Shown one piece after another: positions 19,646 through 30,150 of a stretch of DNA of 64,000 bases. Origin of the DNA: Hippopus hippopus (lineage: Eukaryota > Mollusca > Bivalvia > Cardiida > Cardiidae); the NCBI GenBank assembly GCA_946811185.2, contig OX328109.1, positions 4,154,001 through 4,218,000 on the forward strand, written 5' to 3'. The position numbers and the translations under genes were made by a program. Each line of letters begins with the position of its first letter. The stretch's first letter is position 1. The notes beneath the pieces were generated by a model. That model saw only the letters and a program-made list of their open reading frames with translations. It did not search any database and had not been told where the DNA came from.

Positions 19646-22288
19646 TGTTCTGTTCTGTTCTGTTCTGTATTCTGTATTAACTTCCTATAATAGGAACACC
19701 AAGACCTCCAATTTTATAGGTCATGTAGAGTTACAGCAATCTTCTTTAGTATTTAAAACACAACTTATTTACATTTTACATATTGTGTGTTAGCTAGGCG
19801 TGGTATTAAATTTTGATTTATCGGTCATTAACTTTTTAAGTCTCTTCAAGTGTATACTATAGCACAAGTTCCTTGAAAGTTTTTCCAGTTCAAAATGACA
19901 CTTTTTGTTCGTAATTTCAGAAAATTTTCCACTATCCAAAAGTAACTGAATTATTTTACGGTCATCATTGCGGAACTGTTCCCAGTTGAATCTTCCATTT
20001 TGATTTGAAACGATTGCCTTAATTTGGTTTAGAATAGTTTTTCTTTGTAAATGATAAGAAGGACAGTCCAGTAGCATATGAGATATATCTTCGTCTTTTA
20101 GACCACAACACTTGCACAGCGCACTCTGTTTGCCATTGCTAAATTTATGATTGTTGGCTTGCACCATATAGTTTCCGGTCAACATTCTGCACTTGATAAT
20201 ACCCCTTTTCACATCTGTGGTTGTTGTATCTATGTTGTCCCAGATTTGATGAGTTTTTCCAATCTCACAACTATCTAAATATAGGTATTTCAGAGTTGTT
20301 TTTGTTGATGCTTCTAATTTAAGCTGGTTGAGCCAGTATGAGTGGATAGTTTGTTTGACTATATTTTTCCACATCCGTTTAGATAGGGACATATATCTTA
20401 CTGTATCAACAGTTGGCAGATTATACATGTCCAGAATGCGCTGTACTCTGTTGTAGAAACTAAGAGTGTTATCTTTATTTATTGAACACTGCCTATGAGT
20501 CAAGGATGCTAATGTTTCATTTTCTGTGAAGATAATGTTGTACAATAGACCAAGTTGTCGCTTATGTAATTCAGCTTGCAATGGAAGGGCTCCTAGAAGC
20601 AAGTACACTGCACAGTTTGCTGTTCTTTTTGGTAATGATTGAATACGTTTAAGAGTTTGTAGGTGAAACTTCGAAAGATTTTCCATTTGCGAGTCATTAA
20701 TAGGTATAACCTCCAAACCATATAGCATTCTTGGTATGACATAGCATTGATATATCTTATATGAAACCTTTGGGTTAATGCCATTTGATCCATGAACTCC
20801 GGTACCAATAAGCGAGTACAGGGTTCTTCTTGCTAGCTTCAATCTTTCGTCTATGTTTGCAATATTTTCATTGGTTTCTGCTCTCAGGATACCTAAATGG
20901 GTTGTGTTTGGAACTAGAGGGATATTTCTGTCATCCAGCTTTAACATAAAAGAATCTCTTTTGAAGGAGGAGGATTTTGATAGAACGACAGCATTAGATT
21001 TTCCTGGGTGAATGGTAACCCTGTCTTGTTTGGCATGGCGGTTAACTATATCGGTCATAATCTGGAGTTCTGGGATATTGTCTGATAGCAACGCCAGATC
21101 ATCTGCACGAGTTGGGCAGCCTGTGTACGAGGTTCCAATATGATACCCTATCCTGTTCCTTTCTAGCTCTTGTAGACATGGATTTATGTAAGCTTTGTAG
21201 AGGAATGGTGAAAGGATACCACCCTGTCGAACACCCTGTTTTATACTGAAACTTGAGCTGGTTTGACCAAGCCATTTAACTTTTGAAGATAGTCCTGTAT
21301 AAAGGTCTTTAATCAATAACCATAATGTTGGGTTAACATTCATCTCATATAGTTTGTCAAGCATGATTGTATGATTTACCACGTCAAAGGCTTTTTGACT
21401 GTCTAAGGTTAATAAGAAGAGTGACGTCCCAGTATTCAGCTTTGCCTCTGCTCTAGCTTCTGTTATAATGAGTGCCGCCATGACAGGCGAGAGGTTTTGA
21501 GTAAAACCAAACTGCATGTTTGACTGGTTTAGGTAGATTTCTAGTCTTGGCAAGAGTATGCTTTCAAATAATTTGCCAATAATGGGAGTAACAGTAATTC
21601 CTCTATAGTTATCAAGGTTTGTCGGGTCTTTAGACTTCTTTAGTACAGGTGTGACCACTCCAGATTTGAACATATCCGGAATCTTTCTTGATTCTAGAAG
21701 TATGTTGAAAGTATCTGTTAGGAAGGTGACAAGATTCGAGCTAAACATTTTGAGATGCTCCGCACTAAGACCAAATTCATCTGGTGATTTTCTGCTGTTC
21801 AAGGATTGTATTGCTTTTATTGTCTCCTCAGTAGTGATTGGAGTGAGGAACTGCTTCTCTTCTCTGTACATGTGATCTATAAGCGAATGTTTTATTTCAC
21901 ATATTTCAAGATAGCTATTATCATAATCCTTATCTTTAGGGACTGCAAGATCTTCGTAGTATTGAGCAAACAGATCTCTTTGCTTGTCTGGACAGAAAAC
22001 AGACTCTCCATTAGAATTTAAACTGCTTGTGACGGGAGAGATCCCTTTATTTCTTCTTATCAATTGATAGAACTTATCTGTTGTAGGGTTTTCCATTAGA
22101 CTTTCATAAAACGACTTTCTGTCTTGGTACCTTTCTTGTCTTAGTAATTGTCGAAGAGCTCGCTTGGCTAATATATTTTCTCTTTTTAAGTCGGGATTAC
22201 ATTTGCCACTATTAGTCCATTGTTGATATTTCACTTTACAGATCTTCAGTTGATTTTTGACTGACGGTGAGGCTTTCCATTTTGGGCC
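19646..22288 (-). mobile_element. Non-LTR retrotransposon (LINE), 5' truncated
   Basis: Defined by its absence from unit 2, where the flanks meet at 30150/30151. On the minus strand it ends in a short AACAG-type repeat tail (TGTTC repeats at 19646-19666 on plus), typical of some LINE 3' ends. No target-site duplication is visible, only a CC shared at both junctions. The endonuclease half is missing. Confidence 0.85.
19790..22234 (-). CDS. LINE reverse transcriptase ORF, N-terminally truncated
   Basis: Uninterrupted 814-codon frame for the RT-containing part of a non-LTR retrotransposon polyprotein. The listed first codon is GTG; the frame is open further upstream to about 22322, so this is not a real start. 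In order: a basic linker, NYRGITVTPIIGKLFES (RT fingers), LLTLDSQKAFDVVNH (first catalytic Asp), GVRQGGILSPFLY, then RADDLALLSDN, where the catalytic box usually reads Y/F-x-DD, then a long C-terminal thumb region and a Cys/His cluster CKCCGLKDEDISHMLLDC near the end. No apurinic endonuclease domain. It copies its own RNA at the target site in intact relatives; this copy is probably immobile. The absence of stops suggests it is young. Confidence 0.9.
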   Translation of the reverse strand: MKYQQWTNSGKCNPDLKRENILAKRALRQLLRQERYQDRKSFYESLMENPTTDKFYQLIRRNKGISPVTSSLNSNGESVFCPDKQRDLFAQYYEDLAVPKDKDYDNSYLEICEIKHSLIDHMYREEKQFLTPITTEETIKAIQSLNSRKSPDEFGLSAEHLKMFSSNLVTFLTDTFNILLESRKIPDMFKSGVVTPVLKKSKDPTNLDNYRGITVTPIIGKLFESILLPRLEIYLNQSNMQFGFTQNLSPVMAALIITEARAEAKLNTGTSLFLLTLDSQKAFDVVNHTIMLDKLYEMNVNPTLWLLIKDLYTGLSSKVKWLGQTSSSFSIKQGVRQGGILSPFLYKAYINPCLQELERNRIGYHIGTSYTGCPTRADDLALLSDNIPELQIMTDIVNRHAKQDRVTIHPGKSNAVVLSKSSSFKRDSFMLKLDDRNIPLVPNTTHLGILRAETNENIANIDERLKLARRTLYSLIGTGVHGSNGINPKVSYKIYQCYVIPRMLYGLEVIPINDSQMENLSKFHLQTLKRIQSLPKRTANCAVYLLLGALPLQAELHKRQLGLLYNIIFTENETLASLTHRQCSINKDNTLSFYNRVQRILDMYNLPTVDTVRYMSLSKRMWKNIVKQTIHSYWLNQLKLEASTKTTLKYLYLDSCEIGKTHQIWDNIDTTTTDVKRGIIKCRMLTGNYMVQANNHKFSNGKQSALCKCCGLKDEDISHMLLDCPSYHLQRKTILNQIKAIVSNQNGRFNWEQFRNDDRKIIQLLLDSGKFSEITNKKCHFELEKLSRNLCYSIHLKRLKKLMTDKSKFNTTPS

Positions 22289-23517
22289 AAGAGTAGCGTC
22301 CCTGTAGTTACGGACAGCCTAAAACCATAGACGAATATAATATGATACACCTTAAAGTCTGTAGCCCTAGACTGTTGCTGTAAAAACGATTTCTTACACA
22401 GGATTATGAATAAATTTATCTCCATCATAATTTATAATTATCAACAGTTCCGAGGAAAACATGACATCAGACAAAAGAAAAAGTAGTAAAAGAACATGAA
22501 TGATATTTTGTAACCAAGACGGTAGTCTCCCTTGCGTTTAATCAAATTTGTAAACACAGCATCCGCCAAAATTCGAAGTAGGGAATAGACGGTTTATTGA
22601 CCGAGATAAGATCCCACGATAAACTAGATAAAACAGGTAATAAAGCATTTGAAAATCACCCAATCAGTAGGCTGTATGTGTTCACTTCTAAAGATCACTA
22701 AGCAAACACGTAGAAAGTAATAATGTACACGTAGATCTATCAAGGTCATGTGTCCATCACTCACAATTATCAACAGATCGTCGACTGGACCGAGTTCAAT
22801 AGATATACATTTAGCTGATATCAAACAGAGCCCCATATGTTGATGCCAAGTCCGTGCCTTAAATCAAAACAGGGATCGTATATAACATGTTATATATGAT
22901 CCTTGATCAATACTATCCATACGATTATGTAGATCTATCTAGATTTTATCCGAAATAAGGTCACCTCGTTGTGCCCGTTATGAATGTAGATCTGGATATT
23001 TAAAATCTACATGGGTAGGCCTATACAGCTTAAGATGGAAATCATTGGTGAAATCTTGACATCATTCACGCAAACTTTGATCCTCAGTAACAGGTTTTAT
23101 TCTGGGGAAGAACTGATACTCGATTCTTACATGCTTAGTAAGGCTCGAAATGGACACAATAAGGGAAGTCACTCTGCACGGATATGACTGAAGTAGCTTG
23201 TACGAGTTTTCTCCCTTAGACCATAAAAAAAAAAGAAAGAGTTCCCATCGTTCATTCACTCGTATTGTTTGATAAATGTGAAATTGCATAATTTATCATT
23301 TAATACAAGATAACCATTGATATAAAGAAACTCAAGACAACAGGTTACTCATAAAATTATTGTGGCAAAGAGAGAATTTGCTTGTAGAGAGTGATATATT
23401 CTTTTAAAGCAAAGTTTTCACAAATTTCCTTAGATTCTTACTTCAAAATTTATAGTGATTGTTTCAAATTGACCAAAATGAGTTTTATTTGCTGAAAATT
23501 TGTGTCATTGGGTTATC
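22289..23517. other. Non-coding interval, unit 1
   Basis: Homologous to 30151-31351, with small indels. No gene seen. Contains repeated AGATCTA-type words and ATGTTATATATGAT near 22888. Confidence 0.5.
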
Positions 23518-23748
23518 ACTAACCCTTTATGAAACAAATTTGTGTTATCTTGACCCTGAAGAAAAAGGTTTCTGACAAAATTATGGGAAAAGGAGAAAAT
23601 GCAGATAACAAGCAAAAACTGCCGTTGAAATGCTTTTTTCTCCCCCGCCGATATATTTTTCACACTATCAAAGGAAAATCCCATCATTTTAAGAATATTG
23701 AATTTGTTGTCAGCAAACAGTGTCAATACAGGCTGTTATATAACTTAA
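23518..23748 (-). repeat. MITE-A copy, unit 1, ending at an empty TTAA site
   Basis: The palindrome is damaged. The terminal TTAA at 23745-23748 is the target used by TIR-F in unit 2. Confidence 0.65.
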
Positions 23749-23756
23749 ATAGTGTG

Positions 23757-24005
23757 AAGCCTGGCCGCGTAGCCGATCCAAATTGTAACCTGGTTGTTGT
23801 GAGTTCTATACCCATTGAGGTAAACTTGCTTTACGGCGATTTTTGCCTCTCACCTCTGATGCATGTGAGATAAGTAGTTGGTGACTTGGAAAGAAAGTTG
23901 TGTCAGTATTGGTGTGAGAAAGCCAGGAATCACATGCGCAGGTGCACTGACCACTGTAATATGACCTGAGCTGTTAAAATGGCATTTAACTCCAATACAA
24001 ACAAT
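23757..24005 (+). mobile_element. SINE-2 copy, unit 1
   Basis: GTAACCTGGTTGTTGTGAGTT (box-B region), GCATGTGAGATAAGTAG, GGTGTGAGAAAGCCAGGAAT, end CCAATACAAACAATC. Confidence 0.8.
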
Positions 24006-24289
24006 CAATAAAATAGTTTGAAAATTGTTAAGTGGGAACAGCTTCTAAACAAGCACTTTACCAGTGGTTGAATATATTTTCCCACCAATGTGAGACCAGT
24101 GGTTATGATAGGTCATAAGTCTGGGTGCTATTGTAGTAACCTGAACCTGAAACCTCAGTCAAAATGCATGTTACAAGAAACCCAGGGTCATAAGATCCAG
24201 CTTTACAAAACTTCTGGGATCAGTACAAGTCACTGTGACACAGTGATACTGTCAGGATTCTTCCTTTTCTTATAGGAGATTACTGGTTT

Positions 24290-24600
24290 GGTGAGCTGAG
24301 CCGCAGTAGCTTTTGGTAGGGTACAGGACCTCAGAACAGGGGGATCACTGGTTTGAATCCCCTGTTCAGCTAATATCTTTCCAAGGATTGGCCATAGTCA
24401 CAGCGACATGACTTATTCCTCTCTCAAAGCTGATCATCATTTTATGGTTATGTGGGAAAGTGACCAGTGGCTTGGGAAGATTATTGTGTAAAGTAATGGT
24501 GACAGAAACTCCAGGAAAGCATGGATAGGTGCACTGGCTGCAGCAATATACATGTAACTGAAATATTGAAATGGCGTTAAACATCATACAATCAATCAAT
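24290..24600 (+). mobile_element. SINE-1 copy, unit 1
   Basis: Head GGTGAGCTGAGCCGCAGTAG, box B GGTTTGAATCC, body GCACTGGCTGCAGCAATATA, tail CATACAATCAATCAAT. Confidence 0.85.
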
Positions 24601-24733
24601 TTAACCCTTTACCACACAATCCTGAGTTTTAATGACCCTTAGGAAGACACCTTCTATGCTTTAAGAGAATTCTAGGCATTTACGCCACATTTGTCATCTG
24701 CGTATCCTTTCTTATTTGGATTAGTAAAGAGTT
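24600..24733 (-). repeat. MITE-A copy lacking the palindrome, unit 1
   Basis: Both arms remain but the middle is reduced to about 25 unrelated bases. Confidence 0.7.
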
Positions 24734-24739
24734 CACAAT

Positions 24740-25022
24740 CATTTGCCAAACTAACCGGTAGCTGGAGCCTGCCAGTGGTTAGCATAATCTGACTTGTGAC
24801 CTGGTGCTTGCGAGTTTGATACCCAGTTAAAGCAAAGTTTCTTACTGTTGATTTTTTGCCTCTCACCTCTGTGGCATGTAAGAAAAGTAGTCAGTGACTT
24901 TGAATGAATGTTTTGTCAGTACTGGTGTGAGAAAGCCAGGAAACACATGCATAGGTGCGCTGAACACTGTGATATGACCTATGAGTTATTAAAACGGTAT
25001 TTAACTCCAATACAAATGAACA
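24740..25022 (+). mobile_element. SINE-2 copy, unit 1
   Basis: GCCAGTGGTTAGCATAATCT, GCGAGTTTGATACCCAGTTA (box B), end CCAATACAAATGAACAAA. Confidence 0.8.
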
Positions 25023-25289
25023 AATACCGGTAGCTGGAGAAATAAACTGTAGTCAATCAATGGGATTAAATACGGAAAAAGCCTTTCAACATTTACATTT
25101 TTTACTATTCTTTTTTTAAAAACAAAAAATTGTTTATAATATAAAAAGCACAAATACCAACACATATTTGTAAATAATTTTGTTATCAGTATAATCTCTA
25201 GAAATAAGTGAGTAAATGTAATTGTTAATTCCATTTATAAGTTATGTCTTTTACCCTTTACGAAATACCATGATGTGACTGAAATAATG

Positions 25290-26027
25290 TTAAAGTTCCC
25301 TATTTACTCATTTTAAGCCAAATTTAACCAATTTTGTTGATGTTTTATGAAACTATAGTCATTCCTGTAGCTTCATGACAAATGTTACACTTGGTGGTTT
25401 CGAGGTTGCATAGATTATGGTGGATAGAAAATAAAATTTTGGACTTGGCATCTCGCTACTCGTTCTATTGAGGATATCGCATGATGCTTGTCACATGACT
25501 GTGTACGACCTTTGCCTTGCATACTCATGCACCTGGCAAGAAAGTGGAGTCAGATATCTCTACACAGTTACAGGTATACTGTCACAACAATCTATGTCAC
25601 AAGAACCCAACTGCAATTCAAATACTAGAGGATATTGTAATTTTATATTGAGAGTACAGTGAAATGATTTCAAAGACATTAAAAATGTGAATTTGTATGT
25701 GTACATTAATATTAATTGTTTTTGGATTGCTGAGAGAAGGGGAAAAGGCATATTCCTACAAACAGACAAGTGTGTCATTTCCCATGTTGAAACAAAGTAG
25801 TCTAGCTTTCTATTTTTAGATTGGGGATATGCAAATGACTCTAGCGATACACTCCCCCATTGTTTACAATTTTGACCTGACATAATTTTCTCCAGACCAA
25901 GATTCATTTCCAACAGCAAATCTGAAACTTCTTTTCATTCTTTGGGGCCACAGATATTGCTAATCTATTGAATTACCGGTAAACACATTTCTACATATGG
26001 CTTAAAATGAGTAAATAGGGAACTTAA
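25290..26027. mobile_element. TIR-G element inside a SINE-1 tail, unit 1
   Basis: TTAA-AGTTCCCTATTTACTC at left and GAGTAAATAGGGAAC-TTAA at right: TIRs of about 25-30 bp with TTAA target duplication, as in piggyBac-type elements. 738 bp, no transposase. SINE-1 3' sequence (GTGACTGAAATAATG) lies immediately before and CAGCATAAAACACC...AATCAATC immediately after. Confidence 0.8.
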
Positions 26028-26134
26028 AAATCAGCATAAAACACCATTCAATCAATCAATGCATACAGAAAAAGCTCTCTCTTTGGTAAGCCTCAAAATC
26101 ATTAATATTGCATTTTGCTAAAAGAGGCCATGTA

Positions 26135-26352
26135 CGACTCTTTAACACACAATCCCGACTTTTAACGACCCTGAGGAAGAAGAGTTTTGAAAACATTGCA
26201 GGAAAAGGAGAAAATGCTGGTTACCAGCATTTTCTCCGTTTCCCACAATGTTTTCTAACCCCCCAAATAATAAATTTCAATTTTTACCTTGTGATCTGCA
26301 AATGCTTTCAATTCAGACCAGTCTAAATTCTTGTTGTTCGGTAGAGTTAAAA
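26135..26352 (-). repeat. MITE-A copy at right end of duplication unit 1
   Basis: Complete palindrome here. Identity with unit 2 stops at its apex, near 26215-26221. Confidence 0.85.
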
Positions 26353-26510
26353 CCCAGGGCCACTGTATAAGAAGTTCTACAAAGGTGAAAGTGTAGGATT
26401 CATATAATCAGAGTCCCATGTTCAATCCCCATCTGAGATAATGGAGTGTCCTTGGGCAATACACTTCTGAGCCCCAGTGCTAGTAAAACCAAGGAAACAT
26501 ACATCTGTAA
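26353..26510 (+). mobile_element. SINE-3 copy
   Basis: CCCATGTTCAATCCCCATCT (box B), then GAGTGTCCTTGGGCAATACA, TCTGAGCCCCAGTGCTAGTA and AACCAAGGAAACATA. Confidence 0.65.
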
Positions 26511-26576
26511 GTGAGCAAGCATATCTTCAGGAGCTGCATGAAAAACCATTAAATCAAGCAATCCCTGTTTCTAACA

Positions 26577-26785
26577 TTAATTCTCTACCAAACATCAAAA
26601 TTTTAGACCAGTCCAATTTGAATATATTTGCAGATGGCAAATGTGACTCAAAATTGAAATTTGTTTCGGAAAGGCTAGAAAACTCTGTGGGAAAAGGAGA
26701 AAATGCCGATTGCAAGCATTTTCTCCTATTCCCACATTTTTTTCAAAAGTCTTCCTGTATAGGGTCGTTAAAACTAGTGGCTGAT
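26577..26785 (+). repeat. MITE-A copy
   Basis: TTAATTCTCTACCAAACATC start; palindrome reads AAATGCCGATTGCAAGCATTT; right end truncated into a SINE-1 fragment (26830-26930). Confidence 0.65.
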
Positions 26786-26935
26786 TGCATGCTCCATATA
26801 TTGACATACATTCATACTTCAACAAAAACAATTCTAAAGATCCAGAGTTCCATACCTGGGCTGGAAGCCGGTGCACTGGGCACTGTGCTGAAACTGAAAT
26901 AGTGTTGAAAATGACAATAAACACTACACTTTAAG

Positions 26936-27095
26936 ACATTTGAAAAGTCTGTAGGAAAAGGAGAAAAATGGGTAACCCGAATTTTCTCCTTTTCCAACAA
27001 TGTTTTTTACCCTTCCAAAGGCAAATCAGTTATTTTGAGACACACTTAAGTTGTTATCTGCAAATCTCTCTAACTTTGGCAAGTCAAATATCATC
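26936..27095 (-). repeat. MITE-A copy, left end lost
   Basis: Palindrome and right half are recognisable (CCTTTTCCAACAATG). Confidence 0.55.
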
Positions 27096-27314
27096 CCAAA
27101 TGATAAAACTTTAGACAGATCCAAATTGAAAGCACTTGCAGACAACAAATTTAAAGGTGGCCCAAATGACAAAATTTCTCCTAGATAGGGTGGAAAACAC
27201 TGTTAGAAAAAGAGAAAATGCTGGTTACCAGCATTTTCTCCTTTTTCAACAATGTTTTCATAAGCCGACTTTCTCAGGGTTGTTAAAAGTCAGTATTGTG
27301 TGATCAATGGTTAA
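27093..27314 (+). repeat. MITE-A copy
   Basis: Ends at TTAA 27311-27314, shared with the next copy in the same orientation. Confidence 0.8.
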
Positions 27315-27540
27315 CTCTTTACTGCATGACAAAATTCTAGACTGGTCAAAGTCGAAAGTATTTGCAGACGACCTATAAAATTCGGCTCAAATGATTGAAT
27401 TTGTTTCTGAAAGATTAGAAAAAATTGTCGGAAATGGAGAAAATGCTGGTTACCAGCATTTTCTCCTTTTTCAACAATGTTTTCAAAAGTCTTCTTCCTC
27501 AGGGTCATTAAAAACTCAGGATTGTGTGGTAAAGTGTTAA
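27311..27540 (+). repeat. MITE-A copy at left end of duplication unit 2
   Basis: Left arm has the GTCGG variant also seen at 16926; the right arm has TCAAC instead, so the symmetry is broken here. Lies 37 bp before the duplicated exon. Confidence 0.85.
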
Positions 27541-27577
27541 AGAGATATTTGTATATTATAATTTACATCTTTTTCAG

Positions 27578-27733
27578 GTTTACTCTGGGTACAGGTTTGT
27601 GAATGCAGCCAAAGACCAGAAGAAGCCTATAGCTATTGTAAATATAGGTCCCACTAGAGCTGACAAGTTAGCTGATCTTACCATAAATACGAAATGTGGA
27701 GATATTTTACCTCAAATTAGACTAACAAGATAA
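27578..27733 (+). CDS. Second copy of the SIRT4 terminal exon
   Basis: 156 bp with the same acceptor (TTTTTCAG), frame and stop as 17077-17232. Five base differences, four silent and one ATC to ACC (I to T in [10 protein letters not shown]). It could serve as an alternative 3' terminal exon for SIRT4, being in the same orientation 10.5 kb downstream, or it is a non-functional fragment. No other SIRT4 exon accompanies it. Confidence 0.8.
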   Translation, partial: VYSGYRFVNAAKDQKKPIAIVNIGPTRADKLADLTINTKCGDILPQIRLTR

Positions 27734-28307
27734 TGTTGACATCCTAGGTTTTAGTCTATTTATTGGTTGTTTCTACTTTTAAATTTTTTTTCATCAAAGA
27801 ATGAAAAACTTCTTATCCTCTGCTGAAGGCAGAGGGATACAGTTTTTGCATTGTCCGTCAGTCCATCCATTTGTCTTTGACGAAAATTGATGAAACTTCA
27901 TACATGTGTTCCTTATGATAGTCCGCCATTCTTTTCTTTTTTTTTTATGCCATGTCATGGAAAAAGGGGGCTTGATATAAATTTCCATATGGATCAGTAT
28001 CTCTTTAACCACTGGACAAAATTTTATGAAACTTCATATTTTTATTGTTTATCATAGGCCACAGACAGTCACTATTTGTTTTTATTAAATGAAATGCCAT
28101 GTTATGGAAAAAGGGGGCTTAAGGTATAATTTCATTATGGACCAATAACAAAAAGGCCACATGTACATGCAAAACACAATACCTCTTATATGGTTCAATC
28201 AAAAAAGGTCTTTATGGAGAGGGATATCATTTCAAGGAATATAACTTGTTTCTTTCCATCTTTCAAATTGTCAGTGATGTTTTTACCCAAATCCTGTTTA
28301 TATATGG
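27734..28307. other. Duplicated SIRT4 3' flank
   Basis: Near-identical to 17233-17803; no separate gene. Confidence 0.6.
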
Positions 28308-28564
28308 CTTGCAACACATGAAAATTCGGACAATTGCGTAAAGTGTCATCACGGATCAGCCTGCGCAGTGCGCGCAGGCTAATCCGAGACGACACTTTAC
28401 CTCAACATTAGATTTTGTGCTACAGTAGACTTGCGCAAAAGAGAAAATGACATAAAAACGGAAAGTGTCATTTCGGATTAGCCGCGCGGACTGCACAGGC
28501 TGATCCGAGACAACGCTTTACGCAAATGTCCGAATGCCCCTTTTCGCATGTTGCAGGCCCTATA
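28308..28564. repeat. TIR-C element, unit 2
   Basis: Paralogue of 17804-18069 with a 10-bp deletion near the left end. Confidence 0.8.
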
Positions 28565-28837
28565 AGCCAAGCTCTGGGAAAAGGGGTTTTGATGCATTAA
28601 ACCATGCAGTTCATCTCATTATTATGGATCCATAATAAACAATTTGTCAAGTAACTGACTGTATCATGAGTTTTGTATCCATAAAAAAGGGTAGCAGTGC
28701 ATTGTACCAAGCAGGTCATTGGGTAATTATGGATCCATAAAAAACAATTTGTCTAGTGACTGACTGTATCTTGTGATGAACTGGTCCTTTTACATGTAGA
28801 AATTTGACAGAAAAAAAATTGTGAATCCAGGTTAGCC

Positions 28838-28984
28838 TGCTGGTAACCAGCATTTTCTCCTTTTCCAAACATGTTTTCCATCCTTTCTGGTACAAATTCC
28901 ATCACTTTTGCAACATGGAGTTTGTTGTCTGCAAATGCTTTCAATTTGGACCAGTCTGAAATTTTGTCTTTTGGTAAAGAGTCA
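28838..28984 (-). repeat. MITE-A half-copy, unit 2
   Basis: Paralogue of 18348-18492; same break beside the apex, so the truncation predates the duplication. Confidence 0.75.
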
Positions 28985-29254
28985 AACAATGTCAATGTTT
29001 GGGCAAACTTGCTGGGCAAGTGACAAAAGCAGGTTATTTTTGGGGGGTTTATGCTCATGTTATCTGTTTCTCTGTCAAATAAAGTCTTCTTTTAAAATTA
29101 TGATGATTAAAAGATTTATTTTTACTTTTGACCTTTCATTTCATTTTTGAAACATTGGTTACAGATCGCTTCCGAAAACATGGTTGCAAACAGAGAAATT
29201 TCTTAGAGCATTTAATTATCTATTATCAACCTTTGTCTCACCTTCCTTGGCTAT

Positions 29255-29482
29255 TTAATCCTTTACCACATGGCAAAATTTTAGACCTATCCAAATTGAA
29301 AGCATTTGCAGACGACAATTTCATAGTGGCTCAAATGACACGATTTTTTTTGATAGGGTAGAAAACTTTGTGGGAAAAGGAGAAAATGCTGGTTACCAGC
29401 ATTTTCTCCTTTTCCCACAATGTTTTCAAAAGATTTCTTCCTCAGAGTTGTTAAAAGTCATCATTGTGTGGTAAAGGTTTAA
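29255..29482 (+). repeat. MITE-A copy, unit 2
   Basis: Paralogue of 18791-19015. Palindrome intact. Confidence 0.9.
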
Positions 29483-29489
29483 GAGCCAA

Positions 29490-29793
29490 TCCCCCAGGAG
29501 CACAGTGGGTTGTGTACAGGACTTGAGACAAGAAGTTGCCTGTTCTATTCCCTAGCTCTGCCAGTTTCGTGCCGAGGATTGATGATGGGCATTGCGACAG
29601 GATTCATTCCTCTCTTACAGTTGGTAATTGTTTTGACAATGGTTATGTGAGACAGCAGCCAGTGGGTTCAGAAGACTATTGTGAAAATTACTAGAAAAAG
29701 ATTTTCCAGGAAAGCTTGTATAGGTACACTGGCCGCCACAATATAACTGAAACATGTTGAAATCGGTTTTAAACACCATACAATAGATTGGTC
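29490..29793 (+). mobile_element. SINE-1 copy, unit 2
   Basis: Paralogue of 19025-19325. Confidence 0.85.
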
Positions 29794-29873
29794 AATTAAG
29801 AATCTGTTTTTCATAGACCTGTGGTTGAAAATTTTCAAGAGTGTAGTGGCGAAATAACACACACAGACAAAAT

Positions 29874-29945
29874 CTATCTATCTATCTATCTATCTATCTG
29901 TCTATCTATCTATCTATCTATCTATCCCTCTGTCCATCCATCCAT
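29874..29945. repeat. ATCT/CCAT microsatellite, unit 2
   Basis: About 13 ATCT units against about 4 in unit 1. Confidence 0.9.
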
Positions 29946-30150
29946 CTTCTTTTTAATTTTTCCTCTTTTTCTACATTCTACGGGTCAGTGCTTTTTTTTC
30001 CTCTGTATATATTTTTGTTTTATTGTAAAAGAAACGAACAAGTTGACCATCTCTTGAAATACACACACACAAAAAAAAAAATGGGGAAACTGTTAATGAG
30101 TAATGGTCTAAGGGAGAAAACTCGTATTTACTTTTGTCCAAATTTATACC

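Larger units (their letters stand above)
16905..26215 (+). repeat. Segmental duplication, unit 1
   Basis: Direct repeat of 27410-34272 in the same order: SIRT4 last exon, TIR-C, MITE-A, SINE-1, ATCT microsatellite, SINE-2, SINE-1, SINE-2, TIR-G, MITE-A. The exon copies differ at 5 of 156 bases. Only unit 1 contains the LINE (19646-22288); only unit 2 contains the TIR-F element. Both ends of the duplicated segment lie in MITE-A copies. Confidence 0.9.

Noticed and set aside
25001..25919. Minus-strand frames of 77 and 119 codons
   Set aside because: They lie across SINE-2 and TIR-G repeats; no transposase motifs or conserved blocks.
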